Assembly: GCA_036268355.1 (NCBI GenBank)
Contig: DATAUG010000080.1
Location: 1-51,360, forward strand
Direction of reading: 5' to 3'
DNA from: DASQPJ01 sp036268355
GTDB lineage: Bacteria > Actinomycetota > Actinomycetes > Sporichthyales > Sporichthyaceae
Length of the DNA stretch: 51,360 nt
Under the pieces are notes generated by a model, which was not told the DNA's origin, ran no database searches, and was given only the letters and a program-made list of their open reading frames with translations. Positions 1 through 7,017 of this stretch are shown piece by piece (within the stretch, counting starts at the first letter, position 1; every line of letters starts with the position of its first letter). A program made the position numbers and the translations under genes.

Positions 1-156
1 GACCCGTACGGCAACCAGCGCGCCGGCTTCGAGGGCCACACGGTGATCAATCGCAAGGACTGGGGCGTGAACTTCAACGCCGCGCTGGAGACCGGCGGCG
101 TGCTGGTCTCGGAGAAGATCACCCTGGAGTTCGACATCTCCGCGATCAAGGTCTGA
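1..156 (+). CDS. YceI-family protein, C-terminal fragment
   Basis: The first 51 codons of the window are open in frame 1 and end at TGA 154-156. The peptide (DPYGNQRAGFEGHTVINRKD ... ALETGGVLVSEKITLEFDI) matches the C-terminal strands of YceI proteins, lipocalin-like beta barrels that bind isoprenoids or amphiphiles in the periplasm or cell envelope. The N-RKD-W-G and GGVLV-E-I-L-D-I pattern is typical of the family's final hairpin. The N-terminal two thirds lie outside the window, so a signal peptide cannot be judged. A repeat cluster follows at once and separates it from the fluoride channel genes. Confidence 0.8.
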   Translation, partial: DPYGNQRAGFEGHTVINRKDWGVNFNAALETGGVLVSEKITLEFDISAIKV

Positions 157-186
157 CCCCCGCGGGTTCCGCCGCTGCTGCACGAA

Positions 187-308
187 GGGGTGTCACCCCT
201 GGGGCACGAAGGGGTGTCACCCGCCGGGGCGGGAAGGGGTGTCACCCCCTGGGGCACATACAGTTGCGCGTCGGGTACGTGTGGGGGCGGCCTTGGGGGT
301 GTCACCCC
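187..308. repeat. Cluster of four GGGTGTCACCC palindromic cores
   Basis: Four copies of the palindrome GGGTGTCACCC are centred at about 193, 217, 242 and 302, between the YceI stop and crcB. The first three are 24-25 bp apart and share flanking GGGGCACGAAG-like sequence; the last is 60 bp on. The same core recurs near 10.3, 38.1 and 44.7 kb. The long open frame from 190 runs through the repeats, but this reflects lack of stops rather than coding. Confidence 0.85.
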
Positions 309-330
309 TTGGGACAGGCAGGATAGGCGC

Positions 331-801
331 GTGGAGCAGGACGACCCGCCGGCGCATCCGAGCCCCATCGACCCAGACGTCCCGTCGGACGAACCGAGCC
401 CGCCATCCGGTGGGCTCGGTCCTGTTCTGGCCGCGGTCGCGGTCGGTGGCGTGGTCGGCGCCCTGGCCCGTTATGCGGCGGCCCGCATCTGGCCGACGGC
501 GGCGCGGACCTTTCCCTGGGCGACGCTCTGGGTGAACGTGGTCGGCTGCGCCCTGATCGGCGTGCTGCTGGTGTTGGTCACCGAGGGTCGGCCGGTGCAC
601 CGGCTCTGGCGGCCACTGCTCGGGACCGGCGTGCTCGGGGGATTCACCACCTTCTCCACCTACGCCGTCGACCTGCAGAACCGACTGGCCGCCGGGTGCG
701 TCGGGCAAGCCGTCGGGTACGGCGTGGGGACGTTGCTCGGGGCCATGCTGGCCGTGACCGCAGCAACTGCGCTCACCCGGCGGTTCGCGGTGCACCGATG
801 A
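331..801 (+). CDS. crcB: Fluoride channel subunit CrcB/Fluc, first copy
   Basis: Predicted fluoride exporter subunit in the cytoplasmic membrane. GTG at 331 is chosen because AGGA lies about 8 nt upstream and because upstream in-frame starts run through the palindromic repeats. It gives 156 residues: a Pro/Asp-rich N-tail of about 30 residues, then four hydrophobic segments. Family marks are visible: GALARY in TM1, NVVGCALIG in TM2, and GGFTTFSTYAVD, whose TFST pattern carries the fluoride-path Phe and Ser/Thr residues and the Na-site region. The stop overlaps the start of a second crcB (ATGA). Adjacent unequal crcB genes are the known arrangement for Fluc channels that work as heterodimers in Gram-positive bacteria. 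Confidence 0.9.
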   Translation: MEQDDPPAHPSPIDPDVPSDEPSPPSGGLGPVLAAVAVGGVVGALARYAAARIWPTAARTFPWATLWVNVVGCALIGVLLVLVTEGRPVHRLWRPLLGTGVLGGFTTFSTYAVDLQNRLAAGCVGQAVGYGVGTLLGAMLAVTAATALTRRFAVHR

Positions 802-1169
802 ACTGGTTGCTGGTGGCAATCGGCGCCGCCGTCGGGGCGCCGGCGCGCTACCTGACCGATCGGGCCCTGCAGCGTCTACGCCCAGGTCCGTTCCCGATCG
901 GCACCTTCGTGGTGAACGTGTTCGCCAGCCTGGCGCTCGGTCTCGTGGTGGGCTCGCAGGCCCGCGGCGGTGCCTGCGCCCATCTGGTCCTGTTGGTCGG
1001 CACCGGGTTCTGCGGGGCGCTGTCGACCTACTCCACCTTCTCCTGGGAGACCCTGCGGCTGGCCGAGGAGGGCCACGGCGGACTGGCCCTGGCCAACGGA
1101 TTCGGCTCGGTGGCGCTGGGGCTGCTCGCAGCGGTGGCAGGCGTGATGCTCGGTCATCAGCTGACCTGA
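798..1169 (+). CDS. crcB: Fluoride channel subunit CrcB/Fluc, second copy
   Basis: A 123-residue CrcB protein that starts within the stop of the first copy (ATGA at 798-801), so the two are probably translationally coupled. It shows GAPARYLTDR in TM1, NVFASLALGLVVG in TM2, GFCGALSTYSTFSWET in TM3 with the FST-type fluoride filter, and a hydrophobic C-terminal helix. It lacks the N-tail of its partner. The pair most likely forms one antiparallel heterodimeric channel that expels fluoride passively. I see no fluoride riboswitch upstream of the pair; the space is filled by palindromic repeats. Confidence 0.9.
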   Translation: MNWLLVAIGAAVGAPARYLTDRALQRLRPGPFPIGTFVVNVFASLALGLVVGSQARGGACAHLVLLVGTGFCGALSTYSTFSWETLRLAEEGHGGLALANGFGSVALGLLAAVAGVMLGHQLT

Positions 1170-1200
1170 TCCGACCTGATCCGACCTGATCCGACCTGAT
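1161..1200. repeat. Four tandem 10-bp repeats at the crcB stop
   Basis: Four copies of a 10-bp unit (CTGACCTGAT, then CCGACCTGAT three times) run through the second crcB stop codon. The first copy supplies the final codons and TGA; the rest lie just downstream. It is a simple tandem expansion with no obvious function. Confidence 0.85.
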
Positions 1201-1410
1201 CAGTCCGAATCCGCAGGGAAGCTGACGAATAGTCAGATCTCCGTCGGCTGCACTGAGCCGCGTGCAAAGGAGATAGAACAAAAGGGGCGGCCAGAAAGCC
1301 GGCAAATCAGATACTGCCACGACCGGTCCGAGTGGACTGGGTGGATTCTGACCGAAAGGCTGACCGGGCCGGCGTAAAGGCGACTCCATCTACTGACGAT
1401 GAACGATCTA

Positions 1411-1445
1411 CCCGGACAGATGCCGGGAACTCGTAGCGAGTTTTT
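1411..1445 (+). terminator. Possible attenuator hairpins in the sedolisin leader
   Basis: Two small hairpins stand in a row just before the sedolisin ribosome-binding site. The first is CCCGG (1411-1415) with CCGGG (1423-1427). The second is AACTCG (1428-1433), a TAG loop, and CGAGTT (1437-1442), running into five T residues at 1441-1445. An intrinsic terminator-like structure 10 nt before the RBS (AGGAGA near 1456) suggests attenuation of the downstream gene. The whole 1170-1465 stretch contains no coding sequence, and I could not match it to a riboswitch class by eye. Confidence 0.4.
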
Positions 1446-1465
1446 CGTGCCCGTCAGGAGATCAC

Positions 1466-3565
1466 GTGTCGCATCGTCGCTTGCACTCATTCGCTTCGCG
1501 GCGCCGCCGGACCGCGCGCACCGGCGTCGTGCTGTCCGCCATGGCATTGCTGGTTACCGCCGCCGGTCAGGACGCTGTGGCCGCCACCTCGAGCAGCGGT
1601 TCGTCGGTGAGCGTGACCAACGTCTGCCCGCTGCATCCGGCGGCGGGCCAGATGACCTGTCTGGCCATGCGCCGGACCGACGTCAAGGCGCGTACCCGCA
1701 CCCAGATGGCCGCGGCCGCGACGACGCCCTCCGGCTACACCCCGGCCAACCTGGAATCTGCCTACGACATCCCGACCACCCTCGGATCCGGCGGCACGGT
1801 GGCCATCATCGACGCCTACGACGACCCGAGCGTCGCCTCCGACCTGGCCACCTATCGCAGCCAGTACGGCCTGCCCGCCTGCACGACGGCCAACGGCTGC
1901 TTCGAGAAGGTGAGCGAGACCGGCAGCACCACGGCGTTGCCGACCGCGGACTCCGGTTGGGCGTCCGAGATCGCGTTGGACACCGAGATGGTCTCGGCGG
2001 CCTGCCCGCTCTGCCACATCCTGCTGGTCGAGGCAAGCAGCGCTGACGACGCCGACCTGGGTGCCGCGGAGGACTACGCGGCGAGCCGGCCCGGCGTCCG
2101 TGCGATCACCAACAGCTACGGCGGAAGCGAGAGCTCGACAGACGCGTCGGAATCCAACACCTACTACAACCATCCGGGCATCGCGATCACCGCGTCGGCC
2201 GGCGACGAGGGCTACGGGGCGGAGTTCCCCGCCTCCTCCCCGAACGTCATCGCCGTGGGCGGTACGTCGCTGAGCAAGGCCGGCAGCGCCCGCGGCTGGA
2301 CCGAGTCGGTCTGGGACACCAGCAACTCCGAGGGCACCGGCAGCGGTTGCTCGGCCTACGAGACCAAGCCGGCCTGGCAGACAGACACCGGGTGCAGCCA
2401 CCGGACCGTGGCCGACGTCTCGGCGGTGGCCGACCCGGCCACCGGTGTTGCCGTGTACGACTCCTACGGCAGCGGCGGTTGGACCGTCTTCGGCGGCACC
2501 AGCGTCTCCTCGCCGCTGATCGCGGCGATGTACGCCGAGGCGGACAACCCCGCGCCGTCGGCGGCCTACGCCTACGCCGCCGGGAACGCCACCGGCTTGA
2601 ACGACGTGACCACCGGTCAGAACAAATCCTCCTGCTCCACCTACCTGTGCAAGGCCGGCGTCGGGTACGACGGTCCCACCGGCATGGGCACCCCGAACGG
2701 CGTGCTGGCCCTCGGCGGCACCGGGGCGGTCCTGGGTGTTGGCGGCGGTTCCGGCGGTTCCGGCGGGTCCGGCGGCGGTACGACTTCCTCGACGTTCTCC
2801 ATGTCTTCGTCCGCGTCGAGCGGCAGCGTCGCGGACGGTGGCAGCACCACGGCCACGGTCTCGACGGCGACCACCGGCGGCTCGGCGCAGTCGGTCGCAT
2901 TGAGCGTCTCAGGTCTGCCCAGCGGGGTGACCGCGAGCTTCAACCCGACCTCGGTCACCTCGGGCAGCAGTTCCACGCTGACCCTGTCGGTCGGTTCCGG
3001 TGCGGCCGCCGGGTCCTATCCGTTGACGATCACCGGCACCGGCTCGGCCGGGGGCAGCGCCTCGGCGACCTACACACTCACCGTCACCGCCGCTTCCTCG
3101 AGCTGCTCGTCCACCCAACTGCTGACCAACCCCGGCTTCGAGTCCGGCAGCACCGGGTGGTCCGCCACCGCCTACGTGATCGGCAAGAACACCGGGATCG
3201 GCGCCCCGCACAGCGGTTCCGAGGACGCCTGGTTGGACGGCTACGGCCGTACGCACACCGACACCCTGTCCCAGACCGTCAAGGTCGCGTCCGGTTGCAC
3301 GAAGGCGACCATCTCGTTCTGGATGAACATCAACACCAGCGAGACCACCACCACCGCTGCCAACGACGTCATGAAGGTCACGTTGGGCTCGGCCACGGTG
3401 GCGACGTACTCGAACCTCAACCACACGAACGGCTGGGTGCCGGTCACGGTCACCACCGCGATCCCGGCGGGTAGCACCAGCCTGACCCTGAAGTTCACCG
3501 GTACGGAGAACAACTCCCTGCAAACGTCATTCGTGATCGACGACACCGCGCTTACCCTGAGCTGA
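1466..3565 (+). CDS. Secreted sedolisin-family (S53) peptidase with C-terminal domains
   Basis: A 699-residue exported serine-carboxyl peptidase. GTG at 1466 follows AGGAGA by a good spacing. A twin-arginine-like basic N-terminus (SRRRRTARTG) and hydrophobic stretch end near residue 40. The S53 catalytic residues are visible: E168 and D172 in SEIALDTEM, D247 in ASAGDEGYG, and S346 in GGTSVSSP. The pro-domain is very short (about 50 residues) compared with classical sedolisins. After the catalytic domain (about 90-425) comes a Gly/Ser linker (about 428-445), an Ig-like Ser/Thr-rich domain (about 446-545), then a jelly-roll-like module starting LLTNPGFESGSTGW, common in exported hydrolases for surface or glycan binding. 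The next gene, 22 nt on, encodes a subtilisin-inhibitor-like protein, so the two are probably made together. Confidence 0.88.
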   Translation: MSHRRLHSFASRRRRTARTGVVLSAMALLVTAAGQDAVAATSSSGSSVSVTNVCPLHPAAGQMTCLAMRRTDVKARTRTQMAAAATTPSGYTPANLESAYDIPTTLGSGGTVAIIDAYDDPSVASDLATYRSQYGLPACTTANGCFEKVSETGSTTALPTADSGWASEIALDTEMVSAACPLCHILLVEASSADDADLGAAEDYAASRPGVRAITNSYGGSESSTDASESNTYYNHPGIAITASAGDEGYGAEFPASSPNVIAVGGTSLSKAGSARGWTESVWDTSNSEGTGSGCSAYETKPAWQTDTGCSHRTVADVSAVADPATGVAVYDSYGSGGWTVFGGTSVSSPLIAAMYAEADNPAPSAAYAYAAGNATGLNDVTTGQNKSSCSTYLCKAGVGYDGPTGMGTPNGVLALGGTGAVLGVGGGSGGSGGSGGGTTSSTFSMSSSASSGSVADGGSTTATVSTATTGGSAQSVALSVSGLPSGVTASFNPTSVTSGSSSTLTLSVGSGAAAGSYPLTITGTGSAGGSASATYTLTVTAASSSCSSTQLLTNPGFESGSTGWSATAYVIGKNTGIGAPHSGSEDAWLDGYGRTHTDTLSQTVKVASGCTKATISFWMNINTSETTTTAANDVMKVTLGSATVATYSNLNHTNGWVPVTVTTAIPAGSTSLTLKFTGTENNSLQTSFVIDDTALTLS

Positions 3566-3587
3566 CGGCTCGGACAAGGAGATCGGT

Positions 3588-4001
3588 ATGGATGCTCGGC
3601 AGCTGCGGGTGGCGGTGGCGGGGGCGGCGACGCTGCTGTTCTCGATGGGCCTGGTGGCGGTCGACGCCCGGGCGGACAGCCCGGCACCCGCCACGAGCTC
3701 AGCCGGTACCTCGCTGCTGCTGACGGTCGCCCCCCAGCAGGGCACGGGGCACAGCGTCACGCTGACCTGCCCGGCGGGTGGCACGCACCCGAACGCCGCG
3801 GGTGCGTGCAGCGCCCTGAACTCCGCAGGCGGCGACATCGACAAGGTGTCGCCGAAGGCCGGTCAGATGTGCCCGAACTTCGTGCGGCCGGTGACGGCGT
3901 CGGCGACCGGCACCTATCAGAAGCAGCCGCTGTCGTGGTCGAAGACGTTCAACAACGCCTGCGAGATGCAGCGGGCCACGAATCCAATCTTCACTTTCTG
4001 A
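3588..4001 (+). CDS. Secreted subtilisin-inhibitor-like (SSI, I16) protein
   Basis: A 137-residue protein with a signal peptide (cleavage near ARA-DSP, residue 30) and the Streptomyces subtilisin inhibitor fold. Four cysteines at 61, 74, 95 and 125 form the family's two disulfides; TLTCPAGGTHPNAAGAC and the terminal NPIFTF are diagnostic. Aligning MCPNFVRP with the MCPMVYDP loop of classical SSI puts Asn97 at P1 and Phe98 at P1', where SSI has Met-Val. The start is supported by AAGGAG at about 3576. It lies 22 nt after the sedolisin gene. Whether it inhibits that protease, another one, or acts as a chaperone cannot be read from the sequence. A hairpin follows the stop. Confidence 0.9.
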   Translation: MDARQLRVAVAGAATLLFSMGLVAVDARADSPAPATSSAGTSLLLTVAPQQGTGHSVTLTCPAGGTHPNAAGACSALNSAGGDIDKVSPKAGQMCPNFVRPVTASATGTYQKQPLSWSKTFNNACEMQRATNPIFTF

Positions 4002-4017
4002 CACCAAGTCAGATTGC

Positions 4018-4049
4018 GCGGGCGCGCCTCCCGACGGGGCCGCGCCCGC
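4018..4049 (+). terminator. GC-rich hairpin after the inhibitor gene
   Basis: GCGGGCGCG (4018-4026) pairs with CGCGCCCGC (4041-4049) around a 14-nt loop, 16 nt after the inhibitor stop. There is no T-tract, which is common for actinobacterial terminators. The rest of 4050-4247 shows no gene. Confidence 0.5.
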
Positions 4050-4247
4050 TGCCCATCTCAGCTCGCGGTTCGGGGAAAGTCGGTATCCGCCAGGGCCCCA
4101 CCCCCACCCGACACAACCGAACGGACCGAATCTTTCCTGGGCCACCGGGCCTGTCAACCGGTTCTCCCGATCTGTGGACGGCGGGCGGCTGTGGACAACC
4201 GAGTGCCGTCCATCCCGTCGACGACGACACTTCGGCGCAATTCCGCC

Positions 4248-5516
4248 TCAGCGAGCGCGAGCTGCGCCGGGGCCGCGCCCGCCGCCGTGCTCCAGCTGGA
4301 ACCACCGGGCGGCCGCCTCGGCGCGATTGGCCGCGCCGAGCTTGCGCAGGATGTGTTTCACGTGGGTCTTCACGGTGCCCTCGGACACCATCAGACGCCG
4401 GGCGATCCGGGCGTTGGTGTCACCGTCGGCCAGGTGGCGCAGCACCTCGGTCTCCCTCGGGGTCAGCGTCGAATCGGCCGATCCGGCCGCCAGCAGCGTG
4501 GTGAGGAAGCCGTGCCGGGCATCGCCGGTGGTGCTCGTCGCGGCCGGTCCGTCGGTCGACCACGCCGCGGCGGGCATCGCGGTGCTGACTCCCGCCGCCA
4601 GGTTGGCCAGGTCCAGCCGCACCGAATCCAGCCGGTCGAGCACGGCGGTTCGGGCCAGCGCGTAGCCCAGCCCTTCCCCGAACACCGCCAGGATGTCCCG
4701 GTCGGTCTCGTCGAGGTTGCGCCGCTGGTAGTAACAGTCCGCGTGCAGGAACCCGACCACCGCCCCGTGGGCGACGATCGGCGCTGCGACGTAGGACCGG
4801 GACAGGGAGGCGTCGGCGACCGGGCGGTTGACCGCGGTGCGCTGCTGGACGTCGGAGATCAGCAACGCGGTCCCGGTGCGCGCCATCGCGGTCTCCGGCA
4901 GTGATTCGTCGAGCAGGAGGTTGGCCTCCCGGCCGATCGCCAGGATCTCCTGCGCCCACCTGGCGTCGCGACCGACGTACACCGACTCGGGCACCCAGCG
5001 TCCGGCCTCGATCCGCGAGACGATCGCCCGGTCGAAGCCCAGGCTGCACACCGCGACCGCAGCCTCGTTGACCAACGCCGCGGTCGCGTCGATCCGGCGC
5101 AGCTGAGCCAACGCCTCCCGCGCCCGGGCGAAGGCGCTGTCCCGCTGCCGCAGGCGTTCGTCCCGGATCCGGTCGTCGAAGGACTTCATCGCCCGCAGCA
5201 GGTCGACCAGTTCGGGCAGGTTCGCCCGGCCGTTCGGCTCGGCCGAGATCGCGCCCAGACCGATCTCCCAGCCTGCCCGCAAGACGTCGTGCGCCGCGGC
5301 GTAGTCCACGACGATCTCCGGGTCCCAGATGTCGTCGCGGCCGGTTGTCCGGGCCAGGCGTCCGAGCAGGTCGCGCAGCTCGTTCTTGCTGGCGCTGGGC
5401 AGCAGGTAGCCGCGGCCGGGCCAGGGGTCGCCGCGGTCCCGGCTGCGGATCACCTCGACGCGGGACAGGCCGGGATCACTGCTGTGCCTGGTTGTTCCCT
5501 CGCTGCACTCGGTCAC
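4248..5516 (-). CDS. GAF-domain LuxR-type transcriptional regulator
   Basis: A cytoplasmic regulator of up to 422 residues. The C-terminus (about 350-410) is a LuxR/FixJ HTH: LTPRETEVLRHLADGDTN, ARIARRLMVSEGTVKTHVKH, ILRKLGAANRAEA. The middle (about 130-290) reads as a GAF domain (FDRAIVSRIEAGRWVPESVY ... SYVAAPIVAHGAVVGFLHAD), so a small ligand or redox signal is likely sensed. An N-terminal helical region (about 45-125) looks like the linker seen in actinobacterial GAF-LuxR proteins. No receiver domain or phospho-acceptor Asp is evident. The GTG at 5516 is the longest start; internal Val or Met codons are possible. It is transcribed towards the protease pair and its targets are unknown. Confidence 0.82.
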   Translation of the reverse strand: MTECSEGTTRHSSDPGLSRVEVIRSRDRGDPWPGRGYLLPSASKNELRDLLGRLARTTGRDDIWDPEIVVDYAAAHDVLRAGWEIGLGAISAEPNGRANLPELVDLLRAMKSFDDRIRDERLRQRDSAFARAREALAQLRRIDATAALVNEAAVAVCSLGFDRAIVSRIEAGRWVPESVYVGRDARWAQEILAIGREANLLLDESLPETAMARTGTALLISDVQQRTAVNRPVADASLSRSYVAAPIVAHGAVVGFLHADCYYQRRNLDETDRDILAVFGEGLGYALARTAVLDRLDSVRLDLANLAAGVSTAMPAAAWSTDGPAATSTTGDARHGFLTTLLAAGSADSTLTPRETEVLRHLADGDTNARIARRLMVSEGTVKTHVKHILRKLGAANRAEAAARWFQLEHGGGRGPGAARAR

Positions 5517-5643
5517 TCGCGCACCATCGTCCGACGATGCACGTTGAATGTCGCGTGCACCGTGACATTGCTTCGCTCGCTGCGCTCGGTCACACGCGTC
5601 GGCCTACTCCTGATCGGCCGTCAGATCAAGTACACCGCCGGCT

Positions 5644-7017
5644 TCACACCGCCGTGGCGGGCACCGCCCCGGCGAACTCCAGGGCCTGCCCCCAGGACGC
5701 GCGGTTGGCGATCAGGCGGCTGTACTTCATGATCTGCGCCGGCCGGTCGATCGTGAGCGCACCGGTCAATCGGTCGCCGCGGCGGTACAGCGCGAGGAAC
5801 CCATCCTGGTCCACCTCAACGGCGGCACCCATGCTCGGATTCCTGGCCGTGGGTGCTCCTCCGTCGCGCGCCCGGCTCAGGTCATCCGCCGCGCCCATGC
5901 TCGGATTCCTGGCCGTGCGTGCTCCTCCGTCGCGCGCCCGGCTCAGGTCATCCGAGATGACCCGCACCTCGTCCGCCTCGGGCACCCCGACGAACTGGAT
6001 TCGCGAGTCGTACCAGTCCGACCAGAAGTACGGGACCTTGGTCACTTCCGTGGCCGCGAGCGGGTTCAGGGCGTTGCGCGCCGCGGTTGCGCCCTGGTCG
6101 GCGGCGTTCGTCCAGTGCTCCAGCCGCATCTGCAACCCGTCGAAGACCGGGTGCGGGAAATGGGCGACGTCGCCCGCCGCGTAGACCCCGGGGAGGTTCG
6201 TCGCCAGCGTCGCGTCGCAGACCACGCCGCCGTCGCGTTCGTGCAGGTCGATCCCGGACCCGCGCAGCCAGTCGGTGGCCGGTCGCACGCCGATGCCGAC
6301 CACGACCAGGTCCGCGGGCAGCACCGTGCCGTCGTCCAGCAGCACGCTTTCGACGTGGTTGCGGCCGCGCACCCGGGCGACACCGACTCCGCAGCGCAGA
6401 TCGGTCCCGTGCCGCAGGTGCAGCGCGGCGCACACCGCACCCGTGGCCTGGCCCACCGAACGGACCAGGGGGGTGGGCAGGCTTTCCAGCACCGTGACCG
6501 GCAGGCCGCGTTTGCGCGCGGCGCAGGCCACCTCCGACCCGATGAACCCGGCCCCGACGACGACCGTGCGGGCCCCGGCGTCGAGGGCGGCCCGGATGGC
6601 CACGGCGTCGTCCAGGGTGCGCAGGCAGTGCACCCCGGCCAGCCCCTCGGTCCCCGGCAGGGTCCGCGGGGTCGTCCCGGTGGTGACGATCAGCGCCGAG
6701 TACGGGATCGCGTCGCCGTCCAGGATGAGCAGCCGTCCGTCCGGGGCCAAGGCCGTGGCCCGGATGCCCAACCGGAGGTCGACCCGCAGTTCGTCGCGCA
6801 GGTGTGCCTCGTCGCGGAAGGTCGGCACCTCCGGCGCCCCGTCGGTGTCGGCGTCGAGGTCGAGGAAGGCCTTCGAGAGCGGCGGCCGGTCGTAGGGCAG
6901 ATGTTCCTCGGCGCCGATCAGGGTGATCGGCAGCTCGGGATCGGCCTTGCGGGCCGCCTCGACTGCCCGCAGCCCGGCCAGCGAGGCGCCGACAACCACC
7001 AGACGTTCGGTCCGCAT
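5644..7017 (-). CDS. FAD/NAD(P)H-dependent ferredoxin reductase for the adjacent P450
   Basis: A 457-residue flavoprotein of the rhodocoxin/putidaredoxin reductase type. The N-terminal FAD site VVVGASLAGLRAVEAA (about 7-22), the central NAD(P)H site VVVGAGFIGSEVA (about 145-157) and the second FAD motif GVYAAGDVAHF (about 275-285) are all present, followed by the dimerisation domain. The start ATG overlaps the P450 stop (TGATG), so translation is coupled and the protein probably passes electrons to that P450 through a ferredoxin. No ferredoxin gene is seen nearby. Oddity: the C-terminal domain holds a two-copy 22-residue insertion (about residues 354-397, motif TARNPSMG) encoded by a 66-bp tandem repeat. 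Confidence 0.9.
   Translation of the reverse strand: MRTERLVVVGASLAGLRAVEAARKADPELPITLIGAEEHLPYDRPPLSKAFLDLDADTDGAPEVPTFRDEAHLRDELRVDLRLGIRATALAPDGRLLILDGDAIPYSALIVTTGTTPRTLPGTEGLAGVHCLRTLDDAVAIRAALDAGARTVVVGAGFIGSEVACAARKRGLPVTVLESLPTPLVRSVGQATGAVCAALHLRHGTDLRCGVGVARVRGRNHVESVLLDDGTVLPADLVVVGIGVRPATDWLRGSGIDLHERDGGVVCDATLATNLPGVYAAGDVAHFPHPVFDGLQMRLEHWTNAADQGATAARNALNPLAATEVTKVPYFWSDWYDSRIQFVGVPEADEVRVISDDLSRARDGGARTARNPSMGAADDLSRARDGGAPTARNPSMGAAVEVDQDGFLALYRRGDRLTGALTIDRPAQIMKYSRLIANRASWGQALEFAGAVPATAV
5828..5956. repeat. In-frame 66-bp tandem duplication inside the reductase gene
   Basis: Two copies begin at 5828 and 5894, each starting CCCATGCTCGGATTCCTGG. Over about 60 bp they differ at one base (GTGGGTG against GTGCGTG). 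The 66-bp period keeps the reading frame and adds about 44 residues between EVRVISDD and VEVDQDGFLALYRRGDRL, which are normally nearly adjacent in this family. It resembles a small mobile repeat that landed in frame and then duplicated. Confidence 0.9.

Noticed and set aside
157..330. Fluoride riboswitch before crcB
   Set aside because: The stretch is filled by palindromic GGGTGTCACCC repeats and I cannot find the conserved crcB-motif sequence.
190..330. N-terminal extension of crcB from the ATG at 190
   Set aside because: It would be encoded by the repeat cluster, while GTG 331 has a Shine-Dalgarno sequence and gives a normal-length protein.
1170..1465. c-di-GMP or c-di-AMP riboswitch before the sedolisin
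   Set aside because: Fragments such as GAAAG and CCGAATCC are present, but the conserved core of neither class can be laid out; reported only as a possible attenuator.
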